A stretch of 64,000 bases of DNA from Rhodococcus antarcticus. Its GTDB lineage: Bacteria > Actinomycetota > Actinomycetes > Mycobacteriales > Mycobacteriaceae. The DNA lies in assembly GCF_026153295.1 (NCBI RefSeq), contig NZ_CP110615.1:1922001-1986000 (forward strand), read 5' to 3'. Below are positions 25,800 through 35,495 of this stretch, piece after piece. The position numbers and the translations under genes were made by a program. Below the pieces are notes generated by a model. The model saw only the letters and a list, made by a program, of their open reading frames with translations. It ran no database searches and was not told the DNA's origin. The stretch's first letter is position 1. Every line of letters starts with the position of its first letter.

Positions 25800-27210
25800 G
25801 TGACCGACAGCACGAGCGACTACGACCTGGTGGTGCTGGGCTCGGGGCCCGGCGGGCAGAAGGCCGCCATCGCCGCGGCCAAGCTCGGCAGGACGGTGGC
25901 CATCGTCGAGAAGGGCCAGATGATCGGGGGGGGTGTGCACCAACACCGGCACCATCCCCTCCAAGACGCTGCGCGAGGCGGTGCTCTACCTGACCGGGAT
26001 GAACCAGCGCGAGCTGTACGGCGCCAGCTACCGGGTGAAGTCCGACATCACCGTGGCCGACCTGCTCTCGCGCACCACCCACGTCATCGGCAAGGAGATC
26101 GAGGTGGTCCGCGCCCAGCTGCTGCGCAACCGCATCGACATCCTCACCGGCACCGCCCGGTTCCTCGACGCCCACACCATCGCCGTCGACGGGCTGCAGC
26201 GCAGCGAGCGGGTGACCGTGCGCGCCCGGCACGTCGTCATCGCCACCGGCACCTCCCCAGCCCGCCCGGCCAACGTCGCCTTCGACGAGGAGCGGGTGCT
26301 GGACTCCGACGGGATCCTCAACCTCGGGTCCATCCCCTCCTCGATGGTGGTGGTGGGCGCCGGGGTCATCGGCATCGAGTACGCCTCCATGTTCGCTGCC
26401 CTGGGCACCCGGGTCACGGTCGTCGAGAAGCGCGACACCATGCTCGACTTCTGCGATTCCGAGATCGTGGAGAGCCTGAAGTTCCACCTGCGCGACTCCT
26501 CGGTCACCTTCCGCTTCGGCGAGGAGGTCACCGTGGGAGCCAGGGGCACGGTGACGACCCTGGCCAGCGGCAAGCGCATCCCCGCCGAGACCGTCATGTA
26601 CTCCGCCGGACGCCAGGGCACGACCGACGAGCCCGACCTGGCCGCCGCCGGCCTGGAGACCGACAAGCGGGGTCGCATCGCCGTCGACGAGCACTACCGG
26701 ACCGCCGTGCAGCACATCTACGCGGTCGGCGACGTCATCGGCTTCCCGGCTCTCGCGGCCACCGCCATGGACCAGGGCCGGCTCGCGGCCTACCACGCGT
26801 TCGGCGAGAAGACCGAGTCCATGATGGACCTGCAGCCCATCGGCATCTACTCCATCCCCGAGGTCTCCTACGTCGGCAAGACGGAGGTGGAGCTGACCTC
26901 GAGCTCGGTCCCCTACGAGGTGGGCACGTCCCGCTACCGCGAGCTCGCCCGCGGCCAGATCGCCGGCGACTCCTACGGCATGCTCAAGCTGCTGGTGTCC
27001 ACGGTGGACCGCACCCTCCTCGGCGTGCACATCTTCGGCACCTCGGCCACCGACCTCGTGCACATCGGGCAGGCGGTGATGGGCTGCGGCGGCACGGTCG
27101 ACTACCTGGTGAACGCCGTCTTCAACTACCCCACGCTCTCCGAGGCCTACAAGGTGGCCGCCCTGGACGCGACGAACAAGATCCGCTCGCTGGACTCGTT
27201 CACGGTCTGA
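25800..27210 (+). pseudogene. sthA: Soluble pyridine nucleotide transhydrogenase, interrupted by a +1 frameshift in a G8 tract
   Basis: From GTG 25800 the frame gives the FAD-binding Rossmann start ([20 protein letters not shown]) as far as GQMIGG. The conserved continuation ([15 protein letters not shown]) is found only one frame over, starting at 25933. The switch falls in eight consecutive G at 25926-25933, where seven would keep the frame. The second frame (to 27210) holds the NAD-binding domain ([14 protein letters not shown]), the second FAD motif (YAVGDVIG) and the dimerisation domain, otherwise undamaged. STH transfers hydride between NADPH and NAD+. The single indel in intact sequence suggests a homopolymer read error, slippage/phase variation or a very recent mutation. 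Confidence 0.85.
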
Positions 27211-27258
27211 CCCGGGCGCTGCACCCCCTCGGCCCTCCCGCCGGGTGGGGCACCGGCC

Positions 27259-28425
27259 GTGGTCTACTGCGCCGTGGACGGGACCGGGGCACCCCCGACC
27301 CGGCGCCGGGTCCTGGTGGCTGCGGTGACCCCGCTGGCCTCGATCCTCGGGTCCGGTCTGCTCATCATCGTGCCGGTGCTCGAGCGCACCCTCGGCGGGC
27401 TCGCGGTGCTCGGCGCCGTCGCGGTGTGCGCGGTCGCGTGGCTGGTCGGCACGGCCGTGCGGCACTGCGTGCGGGTGGTGGAGCCGCTGGCCGCCGACGG
27501 CCGCCTCGACGCCGTGACGCGTCGGATCGACCGCTGGGCCGACGCGGTCATCGTGGTCGCCTACGTGATCTCGGTGGCGCTCTACCTGCGGATCATGGCG
27601 CAGTACGTCGTGGCGTACACCACCGGCGGCGACGGCCAGCTCCTCGAGCGCACCATAGCCTGCACCACCGTGGTGCTGATCGTCGGCCTCGGCGTGCTGC
27701 GGGGGTTCCGGGGCCTGGACCGCCTCGACCGGGTCAGCCTGGTCGCGGTCCTGGTCCTGACCACCGTCCTGGGCGTCACCCTCGCCGTCGGAGACGGACG
27801 GGGCCTGCTCGGCGGCGGGCTGGCGCTGCCACCGGTCCCGGACACGGGGGTGGTCACCGTGCTGCTCGTGCTGGGCGGGATCGTCATCACGGTGCAGGGC
27901 TTCGAGACCGTCCGCTACCTGGGTGACCAGTTCGACGCCGAGACCCGGATCCGGGCCTCCCGGACGGCCCAGCTGGTGGCCGCGTCGATCTACGTGGGCT
28001 TCGTCGCCGTGGCCACCCCGGTGATGGGCCTCGGCACGCCCGCCGGAGCCGACGACACCCTGCTCGACATCACCGGCCGGGTGGCCCCGCTGCTCGCGCT
28101 GCCGCTGGCCCTGTCGGCGGTGCTCAGCCAGCTCAGCGCCGCCATCGCCGACACCGCCGCGGCCGAGGGCAACCTGCGCTCCCTCTCGGGATGGATGAGC
28201 GGACACCGGCCCTACCTCGTCAGCGGAGCGGCCGCGGTGGTCCTGGCGGCCACCGTCCCGACGTTCACCATCGTGGCCGTCGCCTCCCGCGCGTTCGCGG
28301 CCTACTACGCCCTGCAGGCGGTGGTGGCGCTGCGCACCTCGTCCGGGGCGGCGCGCAAGCTCGCCTACGCCGCCCTGGCCGTCCTCATGACCGCCGTCGC
28401 GCTGCTGGCCCGGCCGGCCGGCTGA
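27259..28425 (+). CDS. Polytopic membrane protein, APC-superfamily-like
   Basis: 388 residues, hydrophobic throughout, with about ten predicted transmembrane helices. The opening [25 protein letters not shown] resembles the unwound first helix of APC amino-acid transporters, but no family motif is decisive. A solute transporter role is likely and the substrate unknown. Two in-frame GTG codons (27259 and 27274) are possible and neither has a good ribosome-binding site, so the start is uncertain. It follows sthA by 48 bp and converges on the MFS gene. Confidence 0.6.
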   Translation: MVYCAVDGTGAPPTRRRVLVAAVTPLASILGSGLLIIVPVLERTLGGLAVLGAVAVCAVAWLVGTAVRHCVRVVEPLAADGRLDAVTRRIDRWADAVIVVAYVISVALYLRIMAQYVVAYTTGGDGQLLERTIACTTVVLIVGLGVLRGFRGLDRLDRVSLVAVLVLTTVLGVTLAVGDGRGLLGGGLALPPVPDTGVVTVLLVLGGIVITVQGFETVRYLGDQFDAETRIRASRTAQLVAASIYVGFVAVATPVMGLGTPAGADDTLLDITGRVAPLLALPLALSAVLSQLSAAIADTAAAEGNLRSLSGWMSGHRPYLVSGAAAVVLAATVPTFTIVAVASRAFAAYYALQAVVALRTSSGAARKLAYAALAVLMTAVALLARPAG

Positions 28426-28458
28426 GGGCCGACCCGGGAGGCGACCCGTCGCCCGCCC

Positions 28459-29751
28459 CTACGGTCGGCCACGGCGGAGGGCCTCGCGCAGGGGCGGGAC
28501 GCGCACGCCCTCGGAGGCCAGCAGCGTGCGGGCCTTGCGACGGGTGGCCAGGATCCCCACCACGGCGAACACCCACACGGGGTACTGCACGAGCCAGGCC
28601 AGCCGGAACGCCTCCCCGGTGTAGCCGCCGGCCGCACCGAGCACGATCCCCATGGCCTGCACCACGAGCAGCGAGGCCAGGAAGCCCCCCACGTTGACCA
28701 TGCCCTGCGCGGTGCCCATCCGGTGGCTGGGGTTGAACGTGCGGGCGTAGTCGAAGCCGATCAGCGAACCGGGTCCGCCCACGGCGAGCACGAGCACCAG
28801 GACCACGAGCAGCCACAGCGGCGCGCGGCCGGGCTGGGCGAGCACGACCGTCCACACCGTGGCCGTGACGGTGATGATCGTGAGCACCAGCCACGAGCGC
28901 CGCAGCGGGTGCCGGGCGGTGAGCTCGCCGATGACGGGCCCGGCGACGATGCCGGCGAGGACCAGCACCGTGAGCAGCACGCTCGCCTCGCCGGTGCTGA
29001 GCCCCTGGCCGTTGACGAGGTACGGCACGCCCCAGAGCAGGGCGAACACGGTGCCGGAGAACTGGGTGCCGACGTGGGTGAAGAAGCCCAGCCGGGTGCC
29101 GGGGTGCGACCACGCCGCCCTGACGAGCGCGGGGACCGCGGAGGGTCGCAGGTCCACCCCCGACGCGACGGCGCCCGGCGGGGCATCCCGGACGGCCACC
29201 AGCACGAGCACCACCACGAGCGCTCCGAGCGCTGCGCAGGAGCCGAAGGCGGTGCTCCACCCCGGTCCGTGCAGCAGCGCGACGAGCGGCACGGCCGACA
29301 GCACCTGGCCGAGCTGGCCGACGATGCCGGTGAGCTGGGTGACCACTGGGACCCGTCGCACGGGGAACCACGCCCCCACCAGGCGCAGCACGGAGATGAA
29401 GGTCAGCGCGTCGCCCGCCCCCACCAGCACCCGCGCGGCGTAGGCGAGCGGGAGCGCGGTGCTGAGCGCGAGCAGCAGCTGCCCGCCGGCCATCACCAGG
29501 GCGCCGGTGGCGATGAGCCGCCGCGGGCCGAAGCGGTCCAGCAGCAGCCCCACCGGCACCTGCAGGGCGGCGTAGACCACGAGCTGCAGCACGATGAAGC
29601 CGCCGAGGGTGCCGGGGCTGGCACCGAAGCGGGCGGCCGCGTCCAGCCCGGACACCCCGAACGAGGTGCGCTGCAGCACGGCGGTCACGTAGGCGAGCAC
29701 TCCCACGCCCCACACGACCCACGCGCGCGCCACCGGGGTCGAGGTCGTCAC
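28459..29751 (-). CDS. Major facilitator superfamily transporter
   Basis: 430 residues with about twelve hydrophobic segments and the MFS cytoplasmic loop DRFGPRR after helix 2. It is of the sugar-phosphate/organic anion exporter-importer type. Its GTG overlaps the stop of the GntR gene (GTGA), so the two are translated together. The divergent partner of the GntR gene is gluconokinase, so gluconate or a related sugar acid is a possible substrate, though gluconate permeases are usually GntP/GntT proteins. Substrate assignment is therefore tentative. Confidence 0.8.
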   Translation of the reverse strand: MTTSTPVARAWVVWGVGVLAYVTAVLQRTSFGVSGLDAAARFGASPGTLGGFIVLQLVVYAALQVPVGLLLDRFGPRRLIATGALVMAGGQLLLALSTALPLAYAARVLVGAGDALTFISVLRLVGAWFPVRRVPVVTQLTGIVGQLGQVLSAVPLVALLHGPGWSTAFGSCAALGALVVVLVLVAVRDAPPGAVASGVDLRPSAVPALVRAAWSHPGTRLGFFTHVGTQFSGTVFALLWGVPYLVNGQGLSTGEASVLLTVLVLAGIVAGPVIGELTARHPLRRSWLVLTIITVTATVWTVVLAQPGRAPLWLLVVLVLVLAVGGPGSLIGFDYARTFNPSHRMGTAQGMVNVGGFLASLLVVQAMGIVLGAAGGYTGEAFRLAWLVQYPVWVFAVVGILATRRKARTLLASEGVRVPPLREALRRGRP

Positions 29752-30464
29752 GGGAGCACGTCCAGACCCGCCGTGGACTCGGCGGTCAGCGCGCGCATGG
29801 CGGCCTCGGCCGCCACCGGCTCCCCCGCACGGACGGCGCGCGCCACCTCGACGTGCAGCGCCAGGGCCCGCGGCTCGGGGTTGGCCGGCACGAGACCGTG
29901 CTCGGTGCGCCCGGTCAGCACGGCAGCCACCGCGCCGTCGAGCGCCGCGAACATCTCGTTGCCGCTGTGCGCCAGGACCGCGCGGTGGAAGGCGAGGTCG
30001 AGGGCGAGGAAGGCGACGAGGTCGCCCTCCCGGCCCGTGGACTCCAGGGCGGCCGCGGTGTCCACGAGCTCGTCCGCGTGCACCGGGTCGATGTGGGTGG
30101 CCGCACCGGAGGCGGCCAGCGGCTCCACCGCCGAGCGCAGCGCCGTGAGGGAGCGGAGCTGGTCGGCCCGTCCGGAGCCGGCCAGTCGCCAGCGGATCAC
30201 CTTGGGGTCGTAGACCGACCAGCACCGGCTGGGCTGCACGGTGAGCCCCACCCGACGGCGGCTGGTCACCATGCCCAGGGACTCCAGCACCCTGACCGCC
30301 TCGCGGACGACGGTGCGCGAGAGGCAGAAGCGGGCCTCGAGGTCCTCGATCCGCAGCACGCTGCCGGCGGGGGTGCGGCCCTCCGCGATCGCGGTGCCGA
30401 GATCGTCCAGCAGGCGTGCGTGGAGCCCTCCCGCCCGCTGCGCAGACCCCCGCTCGACCACCAC
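29748..30464 (-). CDS. GntR-family regulator, FadR/FCD subfamily
   Basis: 238 residues. The N-terminal winged helix (LEARFCLSRTVVREAVRVLESLGMV) and the C-terminal all-helical FCD domain carry the metal/effector-binding histidine pattern (DLAFHRAVLAHSGN). It should repress its own operon and the divergent gluconokinase, with a sugar acid such as gluconate or its phosphate as inducer; this is inference from position. GTG 30464 (or 30461) is chosen because the family N-terminus begins there. A 101-bp gap to gntK contains the shared control region. Confidence 0.82.
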   Translation of the reverse strand: MVVERGSAQRAGGLHARLLDDLGTAIAEGRTPAGSVLRIEDLEARFCLSRTVVREAVRVLESLGMVTSRRRVGLTVQPSRCWSVYDPKVIRWRLAGSGRADQLRSLTALRSAVEPLAASGAATHIDPVHADELVDTAAALESTGREGDLVAFLALDLAFHRAVLAHSGNEMFAALDGAVAAVLTGRTEHGLVPANPEPRALALHVEVARAVRAGEPVAAEAAMRALTAESTAGLDVLP

Positions 30465-30487
30465 GGATCGGAGCCTAACCCCGCGCG

Positions 30488-30516
30488 TTCGGATGCGGAC
30501 CAAGAAAGGTAGTATG
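30488..30516 (+). promoter_or_regulatory. Candidate gntK promoter/GntR-control region
   Basis: A -10-like TAGTAT at 30510-30515 lies 16 bases after TTCGGA (30488-30493). The surrounding AT-rich AGGTAGTATGATTGG stands out in GC-rich DNA and resembles gluconate-regulator sites of corynebacteria in base content. No clean palindrome is visible, so the operator is unproven. Confidence 0.35.
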
Positions 30517-30565
30517 ATTGGGTGCTCCGGAGCGGGAGTGCTGCCGGTCGACGAAGGGGCCAGAC

Positions 30566-31081
30566 GTGGGTGCCACCGCACTGCAGGTCGTCGTCACGGG
30601 GGTGTCGGGCTCCGGCAAGACCACCGTCGCCCGGCTGCTCGCCGAGGAGGTGGGCGCGCGCTTAGCCGAGGCGGACGAGTTCCACTCCCGGGCGAACATC
30701 GACAAGATGAGCGCCGGTCACCCGCTGGACGACCAGGACCGCGCGCCGTGGCTCGCGGACATCGCCTCCTGGCTCGGGGAGCGCGCCACGGCCGGTGAGA
30801 CGGCCGTGATCACCTGCTCCGCCCTCAAGCGCGCCTACCGCGACGTGCTGCGCACCGCCGGTCCCGGCGTGCGGTTCGTCCACCTCGCCGGCCCCCAGCA
30901 GGTCGTCGCGGACCGGCTGGGCGGTCGCTCCGGGCACTTCATGCCGCCGGAGCTGCTCGACTCCCAGTACGCGGACCTCGAACCGCTGGGCGAGGACGAG
31001 GCCGGCGTCACCCTCGACCTCACGCTGGACGCGACGACCCTGACCGCGCGGGCGTGCGCCGCGCTCGGGCTCCGCCCGTGA
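30566..31081 (+). CDS. gntK: Gluconokinase
   Basis: 171 residues of the shikimate-kinase-like P-loop family. The Walker A GVSGSGKTT is at 12-20, followed by the substrate region ADEFHSRANIDKMSAGHPLDD and the lid HFMPPELLDSQ. It phosphorylates D-gluconate to 6-phosphogluconate, feeding the pentose phosphate pathway. AAGGGG at 30553-30558 supports the GTG start. It is divergent from a GntR/MFS operon, and together they look like a complete sugar-acid uptake, phosphorylation and control module. It converges on the cyclase gene with a 16-base gap. Confidence 0.92.
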   Translation: MGATALQVVVTGVSGSGKTTVARLLAEEVGARLAEADEFHSRANIDKMSAGHPLDDQDRAPWLADIASWLGERATAGETAVITCSALKRAYRDVLRTAGPGVRFVHLAGPQQVVADRLGGRSGHFMPPELLDSQYADLEPLGEDEAGVTLDLTLDATTLTARACAALGLRP

Positions 31082-31097
31082 CCACGCTGCTGCGGCC

Positions 31098-32117
31098 CTA
31101 GCCCGGCTCGCGCAGCCCGAACGGCGCGACCTTCGCGAACCCCCGCACCCGCAGCGAGCGCATCGGCTTCAGGACGCACGCGGGGTCGTCGGCCAGCACC
31201 GCAGCCAGCTCCCGGTCCACCAGGACCGTGTCCGGCTTGGCCGCCGCGGTCAGCCGGGACGCGAGGTTCACCACGGAGCCGTAGGCGTCGCCGAACCGCA
31301 CGAGCACCTCGCCGTGGGCCATCCCGATGCGGATGCCGGGCAGGTCGTCCTCGGCCAGGACCCGGCGACGCAGGTCCAGTGCGATCGCCGCGGCTCGCAC
31401 GGGGTCGCTCGCAGCGAACATCACCTCGTCGCCCACGGTCTTCACCACCCAGCCGTGCCCCTGGGCCACCGCGCTCATGGCGGTGGACTCGAAGCGCTCC
31501 AGCAGGCGGGTGAGCTCGGTGGCGTCCAGCGACCGGGTCAGGGTGGTGTAGCCGACCATGTCCGCGAAGCCGATCACGAGCGTGCGCCTGGTCAGCTCCT
31601 CCCCGGGCCCGACCAGCGCCCGCCCGGCCGCGGCCGCGAGGTGGCGTCGCCAGACGTAGGACTGCAGCGCCTCCATGGTCGGCACCAGGTCGACCGAGGC
31701 CCGGGCGACCTCCGCACGCACCGCGTCCAGGTCGAGCTCACCCTCGGCGGCGGAGGAGGCGGCCTTCTCCACCAACCAGGTGTTCATCAGCGTCACCTGC
31801 CACTCGGCGAGCCGGCTCAACGACTGGCCGAGGGCCCGGGTCACCGACACCTCGTCGTCGGGATCGATGACGCCCTCGTCCACGAGCCCGGCGATGGTCT
31901 GCAGCGCCTGCACGTCCCCGTCGGTGAACGACACCGCGTCCGGGTCCTCGCTCTCCGCGAAGCCCATCGCCACCCAGAGTCGTCGCGCTCGGTCCAGCGG
32001 CACGCCGGACCGTTCCGCCACCTGGACGCGGTCGTAGCGACGGCGACCCCCGAGCAGACCCCGCTCGAGCTCGGACTGCAGCGAGGCCAGCAGCTCGTCG
32101 CCCGCGGGGTCGACCAC
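31098..32117 (-). CDS. Class III adenylate cyclase with N-terminal regulatory domain
   Basis: 339 residues. An N-terminal helical domain (about 1-165) resembles the autoinhibitory/pH-sensing regulatory domain of Rv1264/Rv2212-type cyclases. In the catalytic domain (about 177-339), metal aspartates Asp186 (FADMVGY) and Asp230 (KTVGDE), substrate residues Lys226 and Asp277, and transition-state residues Asn284 and Arg288 (VVNLASRL) are all present. It is therefore a canonical ATP-using homodimeric enzyme. It is cytoplasmic, with no membrane helix. It starts 5 bases after the universal stress protein gene, so both are likely on one mRNA. cAMP made here could act through a CRP protein, for example at the 19203 site. 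Confidence 0.85.
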   Translation of the reverse strand: MVDPAGDELLASLQSELERGLLGGRRRYDRVQVAERSGVPLDRARRLWVAMGFAESEDPDAVSFTDGDVQALQTIAGLVDEGVIDPDDEVSVTRALGQSLSRLAEWQVTLMNTWLVEKAASSAAEGELDLDAVRAEVARASVDLVPTMEALQSYVWRRHLAAAAGRALVGPGEELTRRTLVIGFADMVGYTTLTRSLDATELTRLLERFESTAMSAVAQGHGWVVKTVGDEVMFAASDPVRAAAIALDLRRRVLAEDDLPGIRIGMAHGEVLVRFGDAYGSVVNLASRLTAAAKPDTVLVDRELAAVLADDPACVLKPMRSLRVRGFAKVAPFGLREPG

Positions 32118-32122
32118 TGCCG

Positions 32123-32575
32123 TCAGCGCACGGTGTGGACGATGAGCACGTCGCACGTGGCCTTGCGCGCGGTGTCCGAGGGCACCGAGCCGAGCAGGCG
32201 GCCGGTCAGCGTGTTCAGACCCCGGTTCCCGACCACCAGCAGGTCCGCGGCGTGCTCGTCGACCAGGGTGAGCAGGGCCTCCACGGGCGCGCCGGTCACG
32301 GGGACCTTCACGATGTCGTGGGCGCCGGCCGCCACGGCGCGGTCGTGGGCGGTCTGCAGGGTGTCTTCCGCCGGAGCGGACCCCACCACCTGGTAGGCCT
32401 CCTCGCGGAGCACCTCCGAGGCGCGCTGCACCTCGCGGTCGGTGGCCGGGTAGTAGGCGCACGCGATGACGAGGCGGGCGCCGGCGTCACCGGCGATGGC
32501 CGCGGCGCGGTCGACCGCGCGCAAGGACGAGTCGGAACCGTCCGTTCCGACGACGACGGTGCGGTAGGCGCTCAC
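32123..32575 (-). CDS. Universal stress protein (UspA family)
   Basis: 150 residues of a single Usp domain. VVVGTDGSDSSLRAV at the start and the ATP-binding G-x2-G-x9-G-S signature (GNRGLNTLTGRLLGS) near residue 121 put it in the nucleotide-binding class. Some mycobacterial Usp proteins bind cAMP, which makes its position directly upstream of an adenylate cyclase notable. The GTG at 32575 gives the normal family N-terminus. Upstream is a 154-bp divergent gap to the hydrolase-ABC fusion. Confidence 0.88.
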   Translation of the reverse strand: MSAYRTVVVGTDGSDSSLRAVDRAAAIAGDAGARLVIACAYYPATDREVQRASEVLREEAYQVVGSAPAEDTLQTAHDRAVAAGAHDIVKVPVTGAPVEALLTLVDEHAADLLVVGNRGLNTLTGRLLGSVPSDTARKATCDVLIVHTVR

Positions 32576-32729
32576 CGGGGGACCTCCATGTGCTCGGGCC
32601 GCACGGCCGTGTGCGGGTGGAGGCGACCGTAACGGGTATCGGTCCACCTCGGAGGGTGAACAGTGACGCCGCCCACCCCCGGGGCGTGCGTGCCGGGCCC
32701 GCCACCCCCTGCTCACCTACCGTGGGGGC

Positions 32730-35495
32730 GTGCCTTCGCGACTCCCCCGCCGCTTCCTCGCCCTGATCGTCGTGCTCGTGGTGGCGGTGGTGGGTGTGGT
32801 GGTCGCCGTGGCGGTCCAGGGCTCCGGATCGAGCACCGGGGCGGCGGCCGAGCGCCGGCTGACCCTGGACGTGCCGGCCGCCCCCGGCAGCGCCGACACC
32901 GTCACCCTCGACGCCACGATGTACACCCCCGCCACCACCCCGGCCCCCGCCGTGCTGCTGGCCCACGGCTTCGGCGGCAGCAAGGACTCCGTGTCCGCCC
33001 AGGCCCGCCAGCTCGCCGCCGACGGCTTCGTGGTGCTGGCGTGGAGCGCCCGGGGCTTCGGAGCGAGCACCGGGCAGATCGGCGTCAACGCACCCGACGC
33101 GGAGGTGGCCGACGGCCGTGCGCTGGTCGACTACCTCGCCACCCAGCCCGAGGTGCAGCTCGACGGACCGGGGGACCCGCGCGTCGGCGTGGCCGGTGCC
33201 TCCTACGGTGGAGCCCTCGCCCTGTCGCTGGCCGGCACGGACCCGCGGATCGACGCCGACGTCGCCGCCATCACGTGGAACGACCTCGGCCAGGCCCTGC
33301 TGCCCGACCTCGCTGCGGCCGCACCCGTGGACGCCACCACCCCCGCGGCCGGGGCCACCGGCTCCGACGGGGTGCTCAAGCGCAGCTGGGCCGGCATCTT
33401 CTTCGCCAGCGGCGCCTCCGCCGCCGGGGTGTGCGGGCGGTTCACCCAGCAGGTCTGCGCCGGCTACCTCGACGCCTCGCAGTCGGGTCGCCCCTCGGCC
33501 GCGCTGCTGGCCCTGCTGCGAGCGAACTCCCCCACCAGCACGAACGCCGGGGTGCGCGCACCGACCCTGCTCCTGCAGGGCGAGCAGGACACCCTGTTCG
33601 GCCTCGACCAGGCCGATGCCAACGCCCGGCAGATCGCCGCCGCCGGCGCCCCGGTGACGGTGAGCTGGTTCGCGGGCGGGCACGACGCCGGTGGCACCAA
33701 CCCCGACGCGGACGCCCAGGTCGAGGCCTTCCTCCGCTTCCACCTCCTCGGCCAGGGCACCGATCCCGGCACCGGGTTCCGCTACGAGGTCGCCGGATCG
33801 GTGAGCAGCCGGGGACAGGTGCGCACCCGCTCGGTGCAGGCTGCGGCGTACCCCGGGCTCGACGGATCCGCGACGAGGACCCGCACGGTCCAGCTCGACG
33901 GGGCGAGCCGGCCGGTACTGCGGCCGCCCGGCGCCTCCCCCTCCGCCATCAGCACGATCCCCGGCCTGGGCAGCGCGCTGGGGGCACTGGCCTCCTCGGG
34001 TCTCGGTGGCCTCGCGAACCTCGACATCCCTGGTCAGGTGGCCACGTTCAGCACCGCGCCCCTGACCGAGCGGTTCACGGTCACCGGCAGCCCCCGGGTC
34101 GCCATCACGATCACGGACCTGACCGGTGGGGGCGAGGCGGTGCTGTTCGCCAAGCTCTACGACGTCGCCGCCGACGGGACGAAGACGCTGCCCGGCGGGG
34201 GGGTCTCGGCCTTCCGGGTCACCGGGCTCACGGCGGCGACACCGACCACCGTCGAGGTGACGCTGCCGGGGATCGTCCGGCCGGTCGAGGCCGGGCACAC
34301 CCTGCAGCTGGCGGTGTCGACCACCGACCAGGCCTACGCCGTGCCCCTGACCCCGGCCGCGTTCACCCTCGGGCTGGCCCGGGACGGGCTGGTGCTGCCG
34401 GTGGTCGACGGCACCGCGGCGACCTCCTCGACCGTGCCGCTGGCACCGCTGCTGGGCATCGGCGCGCTGGTGCTCGTGGTGGCGGGCCTCGCACTGGGGC
34501 TGCGTCTGCGGCGGCGCGGGAGCGACGAGGTGGACCCGGCGCTGGTCGACACCCCGCTCGTGGTCCGCGGGCTCGCCAAGTCCTACGCGGACGGCTTCCG
34601 GGCCGTGGACGGCGTCGACCTCGAGGTGCTCCACGGCCAGGTGCTCGGCCTGCTCGGGCCCAACGGAGCCGGCAAGACGACGACGCTGCGCATGCTGATG
34701 GGTCTGATCTCCCCCACCGAGGGCGAGATCCGGGTGTTCGGCCACCGGATCAGCGCGGGCTCACCGGTGCTGTCCCGACTGGGCTCGTTCGTCGAGGGGT
34801 CCGGCTTCCTGCCGCACCTCACCGGGACCGCGAACCTGGAGCTGTACTGGGCGGCCACCGGGCGCCCGCACGAGGACGCGCACCTCGAGGAGGCCCTGGC
34901 CATCGCCGGGCTGGGCTCCGCGGTCGAGCGCAAGGTGCGCAGCTACAGCCAGGGGATGCGCCAGCGTCTCGCCATCGCCCAGGCCATGCTCGGGCTGCCG
35001 GACCTGCTCGTGCTCGACGAACCCACCAACGGCCTCGACCCGCCGCAGATCCGGGCCATGCGGGGGGTGCTGCGGGACTACGCGGCCACCGGGCGCACGG
35101 TGCTGGTGTCGAGCCACCTGCTCTCGGAGGTGGAGCAGACCTGCAGCCACGTGGTGGTGATGCACAAGGGGAAGGTGGTCGCCGCCGGGACCGTGGCCGA
35201 CATCGTCTCCGCCGACGGCCGGGTGGTGCTGCGCGTCAGCGACCCCGACCGGGCCGTCGAGGTGCTGCGCGCGCTGGACGGGGTGGGTGAGGTGTCGCTG
35301 GCCGAGCCCGGCGACGGCTCCCCCTCGGGCGCGGTCCAGGCCGACCTGGCGGACGTCCCCGCGGCCGAGGCCGTCCGGGTGCTGGTGGGCGCCGGGTTCG
35401 CAGTGAGCGCGGTGGCGCCGCGCAACCGCCTGGAAGACGTCTTCCTGGCGCTGGTGGACAACGACACGACCGGGAGCGGGACGCGCGATGAGTGA
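32730..35495 (+). CDS. Fusion: secreted alpha/beta hydrolase (X-Pro-peptidase-like) - TM - ABC transporter ATPase
   Basis: 921 residues. A signal-anchor helix (about 8-30) is followed by an alpha/beta hydrolase with nucleophile Ser158 (GASYGG), a CocE/X-Pro-dipeptidyl-peptidase-like beta domain (about 370-560) and a second helix (571-593). A complete cytoplasmic ABC ATPase follows: Walker A GPNGAGKTT near 643, signature SQGM near 738, Walker B LLVLDEPTNGLD near 757. The topology (N-in, hydrolase outside, ATPase inside) is self-consistent. The last 8 bases overlap the ABC-2 permease, its presumed partner. It may couple extracellular cleavage to export or uptake; the substrate is unknown. Confidence 0.8.
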   Translation: MPSRLPRRFLALIVVLVVAVVGVVVAVAVQGSGSSTGAAAERRLTLDVPAAPGSADTVTLDATMYTPATTPAPAVLLAHGFGGSKDSVSAQARQLAADGFVVLAWSARGFGASTGQIGVNAPDAEVADGRALVDYLATQPEVQLDGPGDPRVGVAGASYGGALALSLAGTDPRIDADVAAITWNDLGQALLPDLAAAAPVDATTPAAGATGSDGVLKRSWAGIFFASGASAAGVCGRFTQQVCAGYLDASQSGRPSAALLALLRANSPTSTNAGVRAPTLLLQGEQDTLFGLDQADANARQIAAAGAPVTVSWFAGGHDAGGTNPDADAQVEAFLRFHLLGQGTDPGTGFRYEVAGSVSSRGQVRTRSVQAAAYPGLDGSATRTRTVQLDGASRPVLRPPGASPSAISTIPGLGSALGALASSGLGGLANLDIPGQVATFSTAPLTERFTVTGSPRVAITITDLTGGGEAVLFAKLYDVAADGTKTLPGGGVSAFRVTGLTAATPTTVEVTLPGIVRPVEAGHTLQLAVSTTDQAYAVPLTPAAFTLGLARDGLVLPVVDGTAATSSTVPLAPLLGIGALVLVVAGLALGLRLRRRGSDEVDPALVDTPLVVRGLAKSYADGFRAVDGVDLEVLHGQVLGLLGPNGAGKTTTLRMLMGLISPTEGEIRVFGHRISAGSPVLSRLGSFVEGSGFLPHLTGTANLELYWAATGRPHEDAHLEEALAIAGLGSAVERKVRSYSQGMRQRLAIAQAMLGLPDLLVLDEPTNGLDPPQIRAMRGVLRDYAATGRTVLVSSHLLSEVEQTCSHVVVMHKGKVVAAGTVADIVSADGRVVLRVSDPDRAVEVLRALDGVGEVSLAEPGDGSPSGAVQADLADVPAAEAVRVLVGAGFAVSAVAPRNRLEDVFLALVDNDTTGSGTRDE

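Noticed and set aside
25933-27210. Treating the GTG at 25933 as the genuine start of a shorter SthA
   Set aside because: The product would lack the first FAD-binding motif, and the missing part is encoded intact one frame away just upstream.
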